Assembly (NCBI RefSeq): GCF_016902295.1
Contig: NZ_JACJLQ010000016.1
Coordinates: 1-64,000, forward strand
Reading direction: 5' to 3'
DNA: 64,000 nt
Origin: Bacteroides caecigallinarum
Lineage (GTDB): Bacteria > Bacteroidota > Bacteroidia > Bacteroidales > Bacteroidaceae
In this document: positions 35,682 to 44,925 of the stretch, piece by piece
Layout: every line of letters starts with the position of its first letter
How positions within the stretch are numbered: the first letter of the stretch is position 1
Position numbers and translations under genes: made by a program
Notes under the pieces: generated by a model
What the model was told of the DNA's origin: nothing
Seen by the model: only the letters and a program-made list of their open reading frames with translations
The model's database searches: none

Positions 35682-36137
35682 TTATATTATTTTAATCAAA
35701 AGTCTTCTATATATCGCAAGCAAATAACGTCTTACGGGCAATAACTTTCTCCATACTATATACATCAACCTCCAACTTCCCGAATCAGGATTGCATCTTT
35801 TGCCTTTTCTGACAACAGTTACAGCCTTTCCACATAAACGGCTGATATGACAATTCTCTGTTCCACGAATATTCCCATCTCCCATTAATGTAACAAAACC
35901 GTCATCCGAGATATTTATTATCCGATGCAACACATATACACCGTTATCAAGATGCGCAAGCGCTATATCCCCAATACGTGGTTCTCCGTATGATTTAAGG
36001 ACTACACTATCTCTTTCGCCTACAATAAACGGCAGCATACTGCAACCCTTGGTATTTATGGTCACCATCGTTCCCTGTGATAAAAGTCTCTCCACTTCTC
36101 CCAAAATAATTTCATTAGGCATTACCAGCTTTTTCAT
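35682..36137 (-). CDS. S24/S26-type signal-peptidase-like protein
   Basis: A 151-residue protein with a catalytic Ser in KGCSMLPFI (near residue 33) and the second conserved block GDIALAHLDNGVYVLHRI, where His replaces the general-base Lys of classical bacterial signal peptidase I. This Ser-His layout is seen in archaeal/ER-type (Sec11) S26 enzymes. A third block, MGDGN, fits the substrate-binding strand. It lacks an N-terminal membrane anchor but ends in a hydrophobic/basic helix. Within this operon it is the best candidate for removing a leader peptide during export. It overlaps the ABC transporter gene by 23 nt. Confidence 0.78.
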   Translation of the reverse strand: MKKLVMPNEIILGEVERLLSQGTMVTINTKGCSMLPFIVGERDSVVLKSYGEPRIGDIALAHLDNGVYVLHRIINISDDGFVTLMGDGNIRGTENCHISRLCGKAVTVVRKGKRCNPDSGSWRLMYIVWRKLLPVRRYLLAIYRRLLIKII

Positions 36138-37830
36138 CCGACTTTTTCTTTCTATATAAACTAACTATATTATCACAACGCTCTGCTATCTCGCTGCGAT
36201 GTGTAATGAACACCAATGTCTTGTCATAATTATTTTTTATCAGACGCTCCATCAATCTATGTTCTGTTACAGCGTCAAGAGCCGAAGTAAACTCATCGAG
36301 CAACATAATACGTCCTTTGTTAAGCAAAGCCCTGGCAATGGCTATTCGCTGTGCCTGCCCCTCACTCAGTCCCTCTCCACCTTCACCACACAAAGTTTCA
36401 AGTCCATCAGGAAGCTCATAAACAAACTCGGCCGCCGCCATATAAAGGGCTTTTTTTATATCTTCTTCGGATATTGCCTTATTACCGCCTATAAGATTAT
36501 CCCTGATTGTAGCACTCAGCAAACTGTTTCCCTGCGGAACATAATCAATATCAGCTCTTGAACTTGGAGAAGGACATGTTGTTTCACCAAATTCATTATA
36601 TAACACCACATTTCCACTTTCAGGTTTAAGGAGACCCAACATAAGTCTCATCATTGTACTTTTACCGGCACCTGTTTCACCCATAATGGCAGTCGATGTG
36701 CCCGAAGAAAAATCATGACAGAAATTATCCAATATTTTCCTATCGCTGTCAGGATAGGCGAATGTGACATTCTCAAATCTGATTCCATTCCATGAGCCAT
36801 GCACATTGCAGCCACAAACAGACGACTCTTCTTGTTCAGAATTATAAAGTTCTATAAGTCTGTCGGCAGATGCCATTGAATGAATCAAATTAGGCAAACG
36901 GCGACTCATGTCTGCTGTAGGACGCTGTATCTGTCCCACCAACTGAAGGAAGGCCGACAACATACCAAAGGTTATTATACCATCCTGCATACGATGCACT
37001 CCCCATATAAATGCTGTAAGATATCCAGTTGCAAATCCTGCCATGATAGCCAAACGTGACGTTATGGTAAATTTATTTCTTCTCATAACTTTATCAAACA
37101 GCGTTTTTTGGGCATCATCCAAACGCCTCAATATATATTCTGTTCTCGAAAGCGCTATTATAACAATACGTTTCTGAAGAGATTCCTGCAGAATAGACTG
37201 TACACGAGAGTCTGAATTACGGATTTCAGAGGTCAGCCTTTTAATCCGATGTGCCATAAAAGCTGAAATAAGCAGGAATAAAGGAAGGATACATATTATT
37301 ACCCATGCCAAAGCCCTATTCATTGACCATAGGAATATGAAAGCCGCAAACAGCTGTACCAGAGTAATAACTGTCCCGGGCAACAGACGACATAAAGTAT
37401 CGGCTACTACGCGAACATCTTCTTCCAGACGATTGACGACATCACCGGTATGCCACTTTTCCTTACCGGACCACCGTCCGTTCAAAGCCTTTCTGAAGAG
37501 ACTATCTCTTAAGGAATTGCGCAACCCTACCTCAGTTTTGTTGTCCAAATATCCCTGTAAAGCCGAACATATTATTTCTACTGAAATAGCGACAATCAAA
37601 CCTACAGAAAAGCCCGTAAGATTTGTTTCTGAATTAACAGCCGCATCAATCAACTCTTTACTTATCCAGATAAAAGCCAATGACGCTACTATTCTGACCA
37701 CCCCCATAAACACAGAGGCAAATACCGGAGCTCTATATCCCGCCATCTGCCTCCACATCCATGAAACTGTATTGAATATCTCTAAAAAAGAATTCTTATT
37801 AACCAACATCGTCAGGAGAATGTTATTCAC
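36115..37830 (-). CDS. ABC transporter, fused permease/ATPase (peptide-exporter type)
   Basis: A 571-residue half-transporter. The N-terminal ~330 residues hold six membrane helices of a type I exporter. The ATPase has Walker A GETGAGKST (near residue 386), signature LSEGQAQRIAIARALL and Walker B IMLLDEFTSALD; the signature Gly-Gly is replaced by EG. There is no N-terminal C39 peptidase domain, so leader removal would depend on the separate S26 protein encoded next. It overlaps the first PqqD-like gene by 8 nt. Likely substrate: a small peptide product of this cluster. Confidence 0.85.
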   Translation of the reverse strand: MNNILLTMLVNKNSFLEIFNTVSWMWRQMAGYRAPVFASVFMGVVRIVASLAFIWISKELIDAAVNSETNLTGFSVGLIVAISVEIICSALQGYLDNKTEVGLRNSLRDSLFRKALNGRWSGKEKWHTGDVVNRLEEDVRVVADTLCRLLPGTVITLVQLFAAFIFLWSMNRALAWVIICILPLFLLISAFMAHRIKRLTSEIRNSDSRVQSILQESLQKRIVIIALSRTEYILRRLDDAQKTLFDKVMRRNKFTITSRLAIMAGFATGYLTAFIWGVHRMQDGIITFGMLSAFLQLVGQIQRPTADMSRRLPNLIHSMASADRLIELYNSEQEESSVCGCNVHGSWNGIRFENVTFAYPDSDRKILDNFCHDFSSGTSTAIMGETGAGKSTMMRLMLGLLKPESGNVVLYNEFGETTCPSPSSRADIDYVPQGNSLLSATIRDNLIGGNKAISEEDIKKALYMAAAEFVYELPDGLETLCGEGGEGLSEGQAQRIAIARALLNKGRIMLLDEFTSALDAVTEHRLMERLIKNNYDKTLVFITHRSEIAERCDNIVSLYRKKKSDEKAGNA

Positions 37831-38092
37831 GTGTTATACCTATATCCTGCCAATGGTTCATATATACCAAAGCATCATCCAGGGCACGGCTGTAATCCAT
37901 ACCAAACTCGCTGCAAAGCATTTCGGCCAAAGTATCTTCGTCAAATTCTTCCTGGCCTATCTCGCGTATTAAAAAAGCCGCCTCATCGCTTAGAGGAATC
38001 AGCATATCATATTCGGATGCCTCCATATCACTTCCACCAAGGATATATCCATCAGGTCCCTTTTCTAATTCTATATCTTTTTTCAATCTCAT
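37823..38092 (-). CDS. PqqD-family peptide-binding protein, first copy
   Basis: An 89-residue PqqD/RRE-like protein: LKKDIELEKGPDGYILGGSD strands, IPLSDEAAFLIREI, then the helical FDEDTLAEMLCSEFGMDY and a C-terminal WQDIGI mirrored by WKSIGL in the other copy. It is the first gene of the operon behind a clear promoter, and overlaps the exporter gene by 8 nt. It presumably recognises a precursor leader; none is encoded in the operon. Confidence 0.78.
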   Translation of the reverse strand: MRLKKDIELEKGPDGYILGGSDMEASEYDMLIPLSDEAAFLIREIGQEEFDEDTLAEMLCSEFGMDYSRALDDALVYMNHWQDIGITRE

Positions 38093-38120
38093 ACCCAGAC
38101 TATTACCTGTTTTTCCTGCG

Positions 38121-38151
38121 CAAATTTACTAAAAAAGGATAAATAATTCAA
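38121..38151 (-). promoter_or_regulatory. Promoter of the PqqD/ABC/S26/HPrK-like operon
   Basis: On the minus strand TTTG (38151-38148) and TAAATTTG (38128-38121) are 19 bp apart, about 30 bp before the first ATG. No second promoter is evident inside the cluster. Confidence 0.75.
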
Positions 38152-38324
38152 ATTAAGCGCTTATGATACTATAAAAAACTTACCACTTTATTATGTTAAT
38201 AACATTCCAAAGTTTAAATTTGTTTTTATGAGACATTGAGAAACGGTATAAATACAGTTTAACGGACGCTAAACAAAATCTGAACACATATAAACAATCC
38301 ACAGACAAATATTCATCTTCTTTT

Positions 38325-38355
38325 TTTGAAATGAAACAGCATTGTGCTACCTTTG
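38325..38355 (+). promoter_or_regulatory. Promoter of mutS2
   Basis: TTTG (38325-38328) and TACCTTTG (38348-38355), spacing 19 bp. The upstream ORF start at 38342 overlaps it, which fixes the coding start at 38393. Confidence 0.75.
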
Positions 38356-38392
38356 CCGCGTATTTATAAATGGCATTTTAACTAAAAGAAAG

Positions 38393-40903
38393 ATGATATA
38401 TCCCCTTAATTTTGAACAGAAAATAGGGTTCGACCAAATACGTTCGCTAATAAAGCAAAAATGTTTGTGTACATTAGGCGAAAAAAAAGTGGACGAAATG
38501 GCTTTTTCCGATGATTTCAGCAATGTAAACCTATTACTGGACCAGGTTAATGAGTTCACGCAAATACTGCAGGGAGAAAATGATTTCCCGGACCAGAACT
38601 TTTTCGATGTGCGCCCTTCGCTGAAAAGAATAAGAATTGAAGGAATGTACATGAACGAAGCCGAACTTTTTGACCTCAGACGTTCACTCGAGACTATCAG
38701 GGATATTGTCATGTTTTTCCAAAAAGACAATAACGACGATACCGAGGAAGACGAGAAATCCAGTCCATACCCGACATTATACAAACTGGCTGAGGACATC
38801 ATGGTCTTTCCGCAACTTACCGCAAAAATAAACAACATACTCGACAAATTCGGAAAGATTAAGGACAATGCCTCACCTGAACTATTGTCCATCAGACGAG
38901 AACTGTCATCTACAGCAGGCAGCATATCAAGAAGCCTAAACTCCATTTTGAGACAGGCACAATCTGAAGGTTTTGTTGACAAGGACGTTACTCCTACCGT
39001 CCGCGACGGGCGACTCGTAATACCTGTAGCGCCGGGTATGAAAAGAAAAATCAGGGGTATCGTTCACGATGAATCGGCAACAGGAAAAACTGTATTCATA
39101 GAACCGGCCGAAGTGGTAGAAGCAAACAACAGAATACGTGAGCTGGAAGGCGAAGAAAGAAGAGAAATAATAAGAATTCTCACAGAATTCTCAAAAGAAA
39201 TACGTCCACACATTCCGGCTATACTCATTTCATACGAATTTCTCGCGAAAATAGATTTCATCAGGGCAAAGGCTCTGTTTGGCATTGACATAAAGGCTGT
39301 CAAGCCCGCAATGGAAAACAGCAGGACTATAGACTGGTTTGATGCAATACACCCGCTGTTGAGAATAAACCTCGAGAAACATAACAAGAAAGTGGTACCG
39401 CTGGAAATAGCTTTAAACCGTAAAGACAGAATACTTCTTATATCCGGTCCTAACGCAGGCGGTAAATCAGTCTGCCTGAAGACAGTAGGACTGTTGCAAT
39501 ATATGCTGCAATGCGGCATACCTGTACCAATGAACGAACGAAGCCATGCCGGTATATTCAGCGACATATTCATAGATATAGGCGACGAACAGAGTATAGA
39601 AGACGACCTCAGTACATATTCTTCACACCTTACAAACATGAAGAATATGATGAAATACTGCAACGAAGGAAGTATTATACTTATCGATGAATTCGGTGGA
39701 GGTACTGAACCGCAAATAGGTGGTGCCATAGCCGAGGCAGTTCTGAAACGCTTCAATGCCAAAAAGACATTCGGAGTGATTACCACACACTATCAGAACC
39801 TGAAACACTTTGCCGAAGACAATGAAGGCGTCATAAACGGAGCCATGCTATACGACAGACACGAAATGCGCGCGCTATTCCAATTACAGATAGGTAATCC
39901 GGGAAGTTCTTTTGCCGTTGAGATAGCAAGGAAGATCGGACTTCCGGAAGACGTTATAGCCGATGCTTCGGAAATAGTAGGTAGCGAATACATACAAAGC
40001 GACAAATATCTGCAGGACATCGTCCGCGACAAACGATACTGGGAGACAAAGCGCCAGAATATCCGTAAACGCGAAAAACAAATGGAGGACACCATAGCCA
40101 GATATGAAAAGGATATGGAAGAACTCGAAAAAAGCAGAAAAGAAATTCTGCGCAAAGCAAAGGAAGAAGCAGAAAAGATTTTGCAGGAATCCAACGCCAA
40201 AATAGAAAACACCATACGTGCCATTAAAGAAGCACAAGCCGACAAGGAGAAAACACGATTGGCCCGTCAGGAACTGTCAGATTTCCGTCGTGAGGTAGAA
40301 GAAATGGAAAAGGCGGCTATGGAAGAAAAAATAGCGCGCAAAATGAACCAGCTCCGCGAAAAGCAGGAACGCAAAAAAGAGAAAAAAGGACAAAAGGCAG
40401 AACAGAAAAACGTTATAGCTGCACCAAAAGTTAAACCGATACAGACAGGCGATTATGTCCGCATAAAAGGACAGACAAGCACCGGTCAGGTATTGGAAAT
40501 AAACGGTAAAAACGCAGTTGTGATGTTCGGTCTGATGAAAACAAACGTAAAGACTGAACGACTGGAACATACAGACGCTCCAAAACCATCGATGGCAGCA
40601 CCCGCAAAGGCAACCTTTGTAAGTTCGGCAACACAAAGCAGCATGTACGAGAAAAAGCTGAATTTCAAGCATGAAATAGACGTACGGGGCATGAGAGGCG
40701 ACGAAGCCATCCAGGCTGTTACATATTTTATTGACGACGCAATACTTGTTGGAGCGAAAAACGTAAGAATACTGCACGGTACTGGCTCAGGAATCCTGCG
40801 AACACTTATCAGACAATACCTCGCTACAGTACCCGGAGTTTCAAGTTTCAACGACGAGCATGTACAATTCGGAGGTGCCGGAATAACAGTTGTAAATTTA
40901 TAA
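38393..40903 (+). CDS. mutS2: Endonuclease MutS2 (Smr-domain protein)
   Basis: An 836-residue protein starting MIYPLNFEQKIGFDQIR. The core and clamp regions (1-330) are followed by the MutS ATPase with Walker A GPNAGGKS near residue 355 and IILIDEFGGGTEP. A long Lys/Glu-rich coiled coil spans about 520-660, and a C-terminal Smr nuclease domain spans about 760-836 (DVRGMRGDEAIQAV, HGTGSGILR). MutS2 lacks the mismatch-recognition domain of MutS; it suppresses recombination and, in some bacteria, acts on collided ribosomes. The length is slightly above the usual ~790. Confidence 0.93.
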   Translation: MIYPLNFEQKIGFDQIRSLIKQKCLCTLGEKKVDEMAFSDDFSNVNLLLDQVNEFTQILQGENDFPDQNFFDVRPSLKRIRIEGMYMNEAELFDLRRSLETIRDIVMFFQKDNNDDTEEDEKSSPYPTLYKLAEDIMVFPQLTAKINNILDKFGKIKDNASPELLSIRRELSSTAGSISRSLNSILRQAQSEGFVDKDVTPTVRDGRLVIPVAPGMKRKIRGIVHDESATGKTVFIEPAEVVEANNRIRELEGEERREIIRILTEFSKEIRPHIPAILISYEFLAKIDFIRAKALFGIDIKAVKPAMENSRTIDWFDAIHPLLRINLEKHNKKVVPLEIALNRKDRILLISGPNAGGKSVCLKTVGLLQYMLQCGIPVPMNERSHAGIFSDIFIDIGDEQSIEDDLSTYSSHLTNMKNMMKYCNEGSIILIDEFGGGTEPQIGGAIAEAVLKRFNAKKTFGVITTHYQNLKHFAEDNEGVINGAMLYDRHEMRALFQLQIGNPGSSFAVEIARKIGLPEDVIADASEIVGSEYIQSDKYLQDIVRDKRYWETKRQNIRKREKQMEDTIARYEKDMEELEKSRKEILRKAKEEAEKILQESNAKIENTIRAIKEAQADKEKTRLARQELSDFRREVEEMEKAAMEEKIARKMNQLREKQERKKEKKGQKAEQKNVIAAPKVKPIQTGDYVRIKGQTSTGQVLEINGKNAVVMFGLMKTNVKTERLEHTDAPKPSMAAPAKATFVSSATQSSMYEKKLNFKHEIDVRGMRGDEAIQAVTYFIDDAILVGAKNVRILHGTGSGILRTLIRQYLATVPGVSSFNDEHVQFGGAGITVVNL

Positions 40904-40944
40904 TATGCCGAAACGGCAAACGATAATAGAAAAAGGATTTAGAA

Positions 40945-42150
40945 ATGAAATCAATCAGAGAGCTATACAGAATAGGAACAGGACCGTCAAGCAGCCACAC
41001 TATGGGTCCGCGAAAGGCTGCAGAAATGTTCCTCAAGAAACACCCTGAAGCCGCATCGTTTCAGGTAATACTATACGGAAGCCTTGCAGCCACCGGAAAA
41101 GGACACATGACAGATGTTGCGATATTGGACACGCTTCAGCCACAAGCGCCGGTAGAAATTATATGGAAATCGCATGTATTCCTCCCCTTTCATCCAAACG
41201 GGATGACATTCAAATCGCTCGATGCTAACAAACGCGTCACCGACGAATGGACTGTATTCAGCATAGGTGGAGGAGCTCTTGCCGAAGAAGGACAAGGAAT
41301 GACAGTGACCAAAGACATCTACGACATGAAAAACATGAGCGAAATTCTTGAATGGTGCAAGAATACAGGCAAAAGCTATTGGGAATATGTAGAACAATGC
41401 GAGGGTCCGGGAATATGGGAGTTTCTTTCAGAGGTATGGGAAACGATGAAAGCTGCCGTTTACCGAGGACTTGACGCTGAGGGAGTATTGCCAGGTCCAC
41501 TTAACCTTCCAAGAAAAGCATCATCATATTACATTCGCGCCAAAGGATATAAAGACTCACTCCGCTCAAGAGGACTTGTTTTTGCATACGCGCTTGCAGT
41601 AAGCGAGGAAAATGCCGCCGGAGGAAAAATCGTTACAGCCCCCACATGTGGCTCATGCGGAGTTGTGCCTGCGGTATTACTGCATCTGCAGAAAAGCCGT
41701 GAATTCAGCGACGCAAGAATATTAAGAGCTCTTGCCACCGCCGGACTTATTGGAAATATAGTAAAACAGAATGCATCAATATCCGGTGCCGAAGCAGGAT
41801 GTCAGGCAGAAGTCGGAGTAGCATGTTCAATGGCATCTGCCGCCGCAAGCCAACTGTTCGGCGGAAGCCCGGCACAAATAGAATATGCGGCCGAAATGGG
41901 ACTGGAACATCACCTCGGGATGACATGCGACCCTGTTTGCGGCCTCGTACAAATACCTTGTATTGAAAGAAACGCATACGCCGCCGCACGCGCGCTTGAC
42001 GCAAATATTTATTCAGCTTTCACTGACGGACACCACCGTGTTTCTTTCGACCGTGTTGTTGAAGTAATGAAACAGACAGGACACGATCTTCCTTCATTAT
42101 ACAAAGAAACGAGTGAAGGCGGATTGGCAAAGAATTACAAACAGATGTAA
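40945..42150 (+). CDS. sdaA: L-serine ammonia-lyase (iron-sulfur dependent)
   Basis: A 401-residue single-chain enzyme converting L-serine to pyruvate and ammonia. It begins with the beta-domain motif GTGPSSSHTMGPRKAA. The alpha domain carries the iron-sulfur cysteines, including APTCGSCG and CDPVCGLVQIPC. It is oxygen sensitive, as expected in an anaerobe. It lies 41 nt after mutS2 and may be co-transcribed with it, and is followed by a strong bidirectional terminator. Confidence 0.93.
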   Translation: MKSIRELYRIGTGPSSSHTMGPRKAAEMFLKKHPEAASFQVILYGSLAATGKGHMTDVAILDTLQPQAPVEIIWKSHVFLPFHPNGMTFKSLDANKRVTDEWTVFSIGGGALAEEGQGMTVTKDIYDMKNMSEILEWCKNTGKSYWEYVEQCEGPGIWEFLSEVWETMKAAVYRGLDAEGVLPGPLNLPRKASSYYIRAKGYKDSLRSRGLVFAYALAVSEENAAGGKIVTAPTCGSCGVVPAVLLHLQKSREFSDARILRALATAGLIGNIVKQNASISGAEAGCQAEVGVACSMASAAASQLFGGSPAQIEYAAEMGLEHHLGMTCDPVCGLVQIPCIERNAYAAARALDANIYSAFTDGHHRVSFDRVVEVMKQTGHDLPSLYKETSEGGLAKNYKQM

Positions 42151-42155
42151 AAAAA

Positions 42156-42199
42156 CAAAGGGTTAATAAGTTGGAAAGCCCAAACTTATTAACCCTTTG
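42156..42199. terminator. Bidirectional terminator
   Basis: CAAAGGGTTAATAAGTT (42156-42172) and its exact complement (42183-42199) form a 17-bp stem between convergent sdaA and the MaoC-like gene, with A-rich and T-rich flanks. Confidence 0.85.
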
Positions 42200-42212
42200 A
42201 TTATATGAAACA

Positions 42213-42677
42213 TTAATTGAAATAATAAAGGAATGTAGCAACTCCTTCGAGCGCTTTCTTCTTTTGATCTTTTATTTCGATAGAGAATTTAATCTCTGCC
42301 TTGGCAACCCCACGAAGATTAACCAGCGACTGCAAATCAGCAACAAGTCTCACACTCTGACCTGAAAGGACAGCCTGACCGAATTTCATCTTGTCCATAC
42401 CGTAATTGACCATCATCTTCAGGTTATTTACTTCGATTATCTGGTTCCAAAGATATGGAAGGATTGAAAGTGTAAGATATCCATGTACGATAGTACTTTT
42501 ATAAGGGCTTTCCACCTTTGCCCTCTCAATATCCACATGTATCCACTGATGATCCAAAGTTGCATCCGCAAACTGATTTATACGTTCCTGAGGTATCTCC
42601 AACCAATCAGAAACACCAATCTGTTTTCCTACCAACTGTGCAAACTCATCATAAGAATTAATGACAACTTTTCCCAT
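42213..42677 (-). CDS. MaoC-like (R)-specific enoyl-CoA hydratase family protein
   Basis: A 154-residue hotdog-fold protein. The hydratase-2 signature lies in FADATLDHQWIHVD and SPYKSTIVHGYLTLSILP, with the catalytic Asp/His pair in D-x4-H. Such proteins hydrate trans-2-enoyl-CoA or act on related thioesters. The ATG at 42677 (MGKVVINSYDEF) is chosen because upstream residues show no similarity and a promoter -7 box lies at 42721-42714. It stands alone, so the pathway is unclear. Confidence 0.87.
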   Translation of the reverse strand: MGKVVINSYDEFAQLVGKQIGVSDWLEIPQERINQFADATLDHQWIHVDIERAKVESPYKSTIVHGYLTLSILPYLWNQIIEVNNLKMMVNYGMDKMKFGQAVLSGQSVRLVADLQSLVNLRGVAKAEIKFSIEIKDQKKKALEGVATFLYYFN

Positions 42678-42713
42678 AATATATAATTCATTAATATTTT
42701 TTATATTTGACAG

Positions 42714-42745
42714 CAAAGATACTGAAATATACCGTAAACAGGCAA
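42714..42745 (-). promoter_or_regulatory. Promoter of the MaoC-like gene
   Basis: On the minus strand TTG (42745-42743) and TATCTTTG (42721-42714) are 21 bp apart. Confidence 0.65.
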
Positions 42746-42792
42746 AAAAAGAGACATTAATTACACATAAAAGCATGTATTGTGCAATTATT

Positions 42793-43011
42793 TCATAAAT
42801 ATTTACCAGTAAGACGTTTAGGAGACCCATGCCATGAACATCCCAGGCAATACACTTCTGTAAGATCAAAACCTTCAAGACTCTCTTCCGGATATTTCGG
42901 AACAACGTTATGATTTTCATCTACATAAACCAGACGGCGCTCACCTCCGGCATTCTTCACATACATCGATGCAATTTTACACTGCGGACAAAGTTGTTTC
43001 TTCATATTCAA
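42793..43011 (-). CDS. Small zinc-ribbon protein
   Basis: A 72-residue protein with two Cys pairs, CPQC near residue 8 and CLGC near residue 55, forming a four-Cys zinc ribbon around a GGERRLVYVDENHNVVP core. The family is conserved in Bacteroidales but I know no function for it. ATGs at 43011 and 43005 are both possible. It lies 19 nt downstream of the EamA transporter gene and probably shares its transcript. Confidence 0.65.
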   Translation of the reverse strand: MNMKKQLCPQCKIASMYVKNAGGERRLVYVDENHNVVPKYPEESLEGFDLTEVYCLGCSWHGSPKRLTGKYL

Positions 43012-43030
43012 TCCAATATTAACGTATCAT

Positions 43031-43894
43031 TTACTTTTTAAGTATAATTATAGTAACAGCCGAAATTATAAGCAATATTCCTATAGCAATCGTCAAAGTA
43101 AAAGCCTCACCAAATACTACTATGCCGACAATAACTGCCGTTACCGGCTCCATAGCTCCCAATACAGATGTCTTAGTGGCCCCTATGTGTTTTATGGCTT
43201 CTATTAAAGTAAGGTTCGACACTATGGTTGGTATTATGGCAAGCAAAAACAGGTTACCGGCAGTTGTCAAATCGGGTATCGAATGTAAACTCCCTGTTGA
43301 CGACATTCCTGCAAGCAATATTACCGTACTGAAAAGAAACACATAAAAAGTCAGTTTCAGTCCTTTCAGGCTCTGATTCTTGCGTTGCCCCACCGTAACA
43401 AGATATAAAGCATAGCCTACAGCCGAAATCAACACTATACCCACTCCCAATATATTAGTCTCACCTTGTGCCTCCGAATACGAGAGCGCATATACTCCGG
43501 CTATAGCCATCAGAATAGCCAACGTACGAAACAAAGAATTTCTCTCACGAAAGAAAATCATCATAACCAGAGTCGTTATTACCGGATACATGAAATGAAT
43601 GGTGGTGGCAACACCCGACGGCATGAACTTGTATCCCCATAACAGAAATACTGAAGAAATAAGATAAAAAATTGAAAGCAGCAATAGCGTAGGCAAGTCT
43701 GACTTCTCTATGCCAAAAGAGACCTTCCTTATTTTCAGAAGAACAGCCAATGCTATTGTAGCAAAAAGAAATCTATACGAAATGACATTCATAAAGTCCA
43801 TACCATGCCGCATGGCAGGAATGGCAAACAACGGAATCAATCCGAACGACGCCGAAGATATTATACCATAAATCAGTCCGTTTAGTTTATTCAT
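43031..43894 (-). CDS. EamA-family drug/metabolite transporter
   Basis: A 287-residue inner-membrane protein with ten predicted helices arranged as two EamA repeats. Examples are the N-terminal LIYGIISSASFGLIPLFA and the second-repeat LGAMEPVTAVIVGIVVFGE, a typical EamA signature. Members export amino acids or other metabolites; the substrate cannot be assigned. A good promoter lies at 43921-43950. Confidence 0.88.
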   Translation of the reverse strand: MNKLNGLIYGIISSASFGLIPLFAIPAMRHGMDFMNVISYRFLFATIALAVLLKIRKVSFGIEKSDLPTLLLLSIFYLISSVFLLWGYKFMPSGVATTIHFMYPVITTLVMMIFFRERNSLFRTLAILMAIAGVYALSYSEAQGETNILGVGIVLISAVGYALYLVTVGQRKNQSLKGLKLTFYVFLFSTVILLAGMSSTGSLHSIPDLTTAGNLFLLAIIPTIVSNLTLIEAIKHIGATKTSVLGAMEPVTAVIVGIVVFGEAFTLTIAIGILLIISAVTIIILKK

Positions 43895-43920
43895 ATTCCA
43901 TGATATTATCGAAACGGAGG

Positions 43921-43950
43921 CAAAGATAGTAAATAAACCTTAGGAGGCAA
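43921..43950 (-). promoter_or_regulatory. Promoter of the EamA-zinc ribbon operon
   Basis: On the minus strand TTG (43950-43948) and TATCTTTG (43928-43921) are 19 bp apart. Confidence 0.7.
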
Positions 43951-44650
43951 TTTCTTATTGTCAAAATGATAATTTAAGTAAGTAATAATAATAAAATACG
44001 GACCGATGCCAAGTTTGATTGAAAAAATTCCATTCTCGCCATAGTTCATAAATACATAATGACAGAATTTTATTATACAAATGAGCTATTCATGTAAAGA
44101 TTAATATACATAAATAACACATCAACACAAACCAATCAAATATAGCGACATAATAACACATATAAAACTTACTATTCTACGGCAAATATAGAGCGAAAAA
44201 ACATAATTTCCAATCTTATTTCTGCCCAAACATAAAACATGAAGAAACCTTTAATAAAATGACAAGGCATTCCAATCAAGATTTCAGCACGTTTCTAATG
44301 AAATGACAGGCCATTTTTCATCGTCATTGGCCTTAACAAATAAATCCATTTTAACTATTCTGCATTATTTAATCGCCATATCAGCAACCAAAAGTGCACA
44401 TAAGATTAACAGTTCATTCTATTTTGATGAAAGCCAACTGATAGTACATTCACTAAAAGCGGCATAATACAATCTTTTTAATACATAATACACAAATATC
44501 CTTTCTTTTTGCACAAGGACTATTTATTATATAATTCAATCAATATTATACCATATTATTATGGACTCTGTTTTAGGTTTAAGCCGCAGAAGCACTAACA
44601 ACAGAACTATACAAAAAAAGCCCCATAATCAATTGATTACAGAGCTTATT
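43951..44650. other. AT-rich intergenic stretch with AAATGACARG motifs
   Basis: About 700 bp without a supportable gene. It contains AAATGACAAGGC (44257-44268), AAATGACAGGCC (44301-44312) and a nearby inverted GTCATTGGCC. These resemble the palindrome cluster at 63744-63797. Otherwise nothing recognisable. Confidence 0.5.
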
Positions 44651-44653
44651 TTG

Positions 44654-44740
44654 CGGAAGCTGGGGGATTCGAACCCCCGGTACGGTAACCCGTACGTCAG
44701 TTTAGCAAACTGGTGGTTTCAGCCACTCACCCAAACTTCC
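44654..44740 (-). tRNA. tRNA-Ser (GCU), first copy
   Basis: An 87-nt class II tRNA. Acceptor GGAAGTT/AGCTTCC with discriminator G, anticodon loop TTGCTAA (anticodon GCT), a long variable arm (ACGTACGGGTTACCGTACC) and T-arm GGGGGTTCGAATCCCCC. CCA is not encoded. It is identical to the copy at 44926. Confidence 0.95.
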
Positions 44741-44745
44741 TTCCT

Positions 44746-44821
44746 TGGTAGCGCCTACGGGACTCGAACCCGTGTTTCAGCCGTGAGAGGGCCGCGTCCT
44801 AGACCGCTAGACGAAGGCGCC
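44746..44821 (-). tRNA. tRNA-Glu (CUC)
   Basis: Acceptor GGCGCCT/AGGCGCT, anticodon arm GGCC-CTCTCAC-GGCT giving anticodon CTC, T-arm ACGGGTTCGAGTCCCGT. Unlike its neighbours it has an encoded 3' CCA. Confidence 0.9.
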
Positions 44822-44833
44822 ATAAAAAAAAAG

Positions 44834-44907
44834 TGACCGCGACAGGATTCAAACCTGTAACCGGCTGATCCGTAGTCAGCTACTCTATTCAGTTGAGCTA
44901 CGCGGCC
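44834..44907 (-). tRNA. tRNA-Arg (ACG)
   Basis: Acceptor GGCCGCG/CGCGGTC, anticodon arm GCTGA-CTACGGA-TCAGC giving anticodon ACG (A34 is normally deaminated to inosine), T-arm ACAGGTTTGAATCCTGT. CCA is not encoded. Confidence 0.94.
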
Positions 44908-44925
44908 ATCTTACATTACTACTGG

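Noticed and set aside
34431-38092. Lasso-peptide biosynthetic cluster
   Set aside because: PqqD, HPr-kinase-like and ABC genes fit, but the asparagine-synthetase-like cyclase, the transglutaminase-like B2 peptidase and any precursor are missing.
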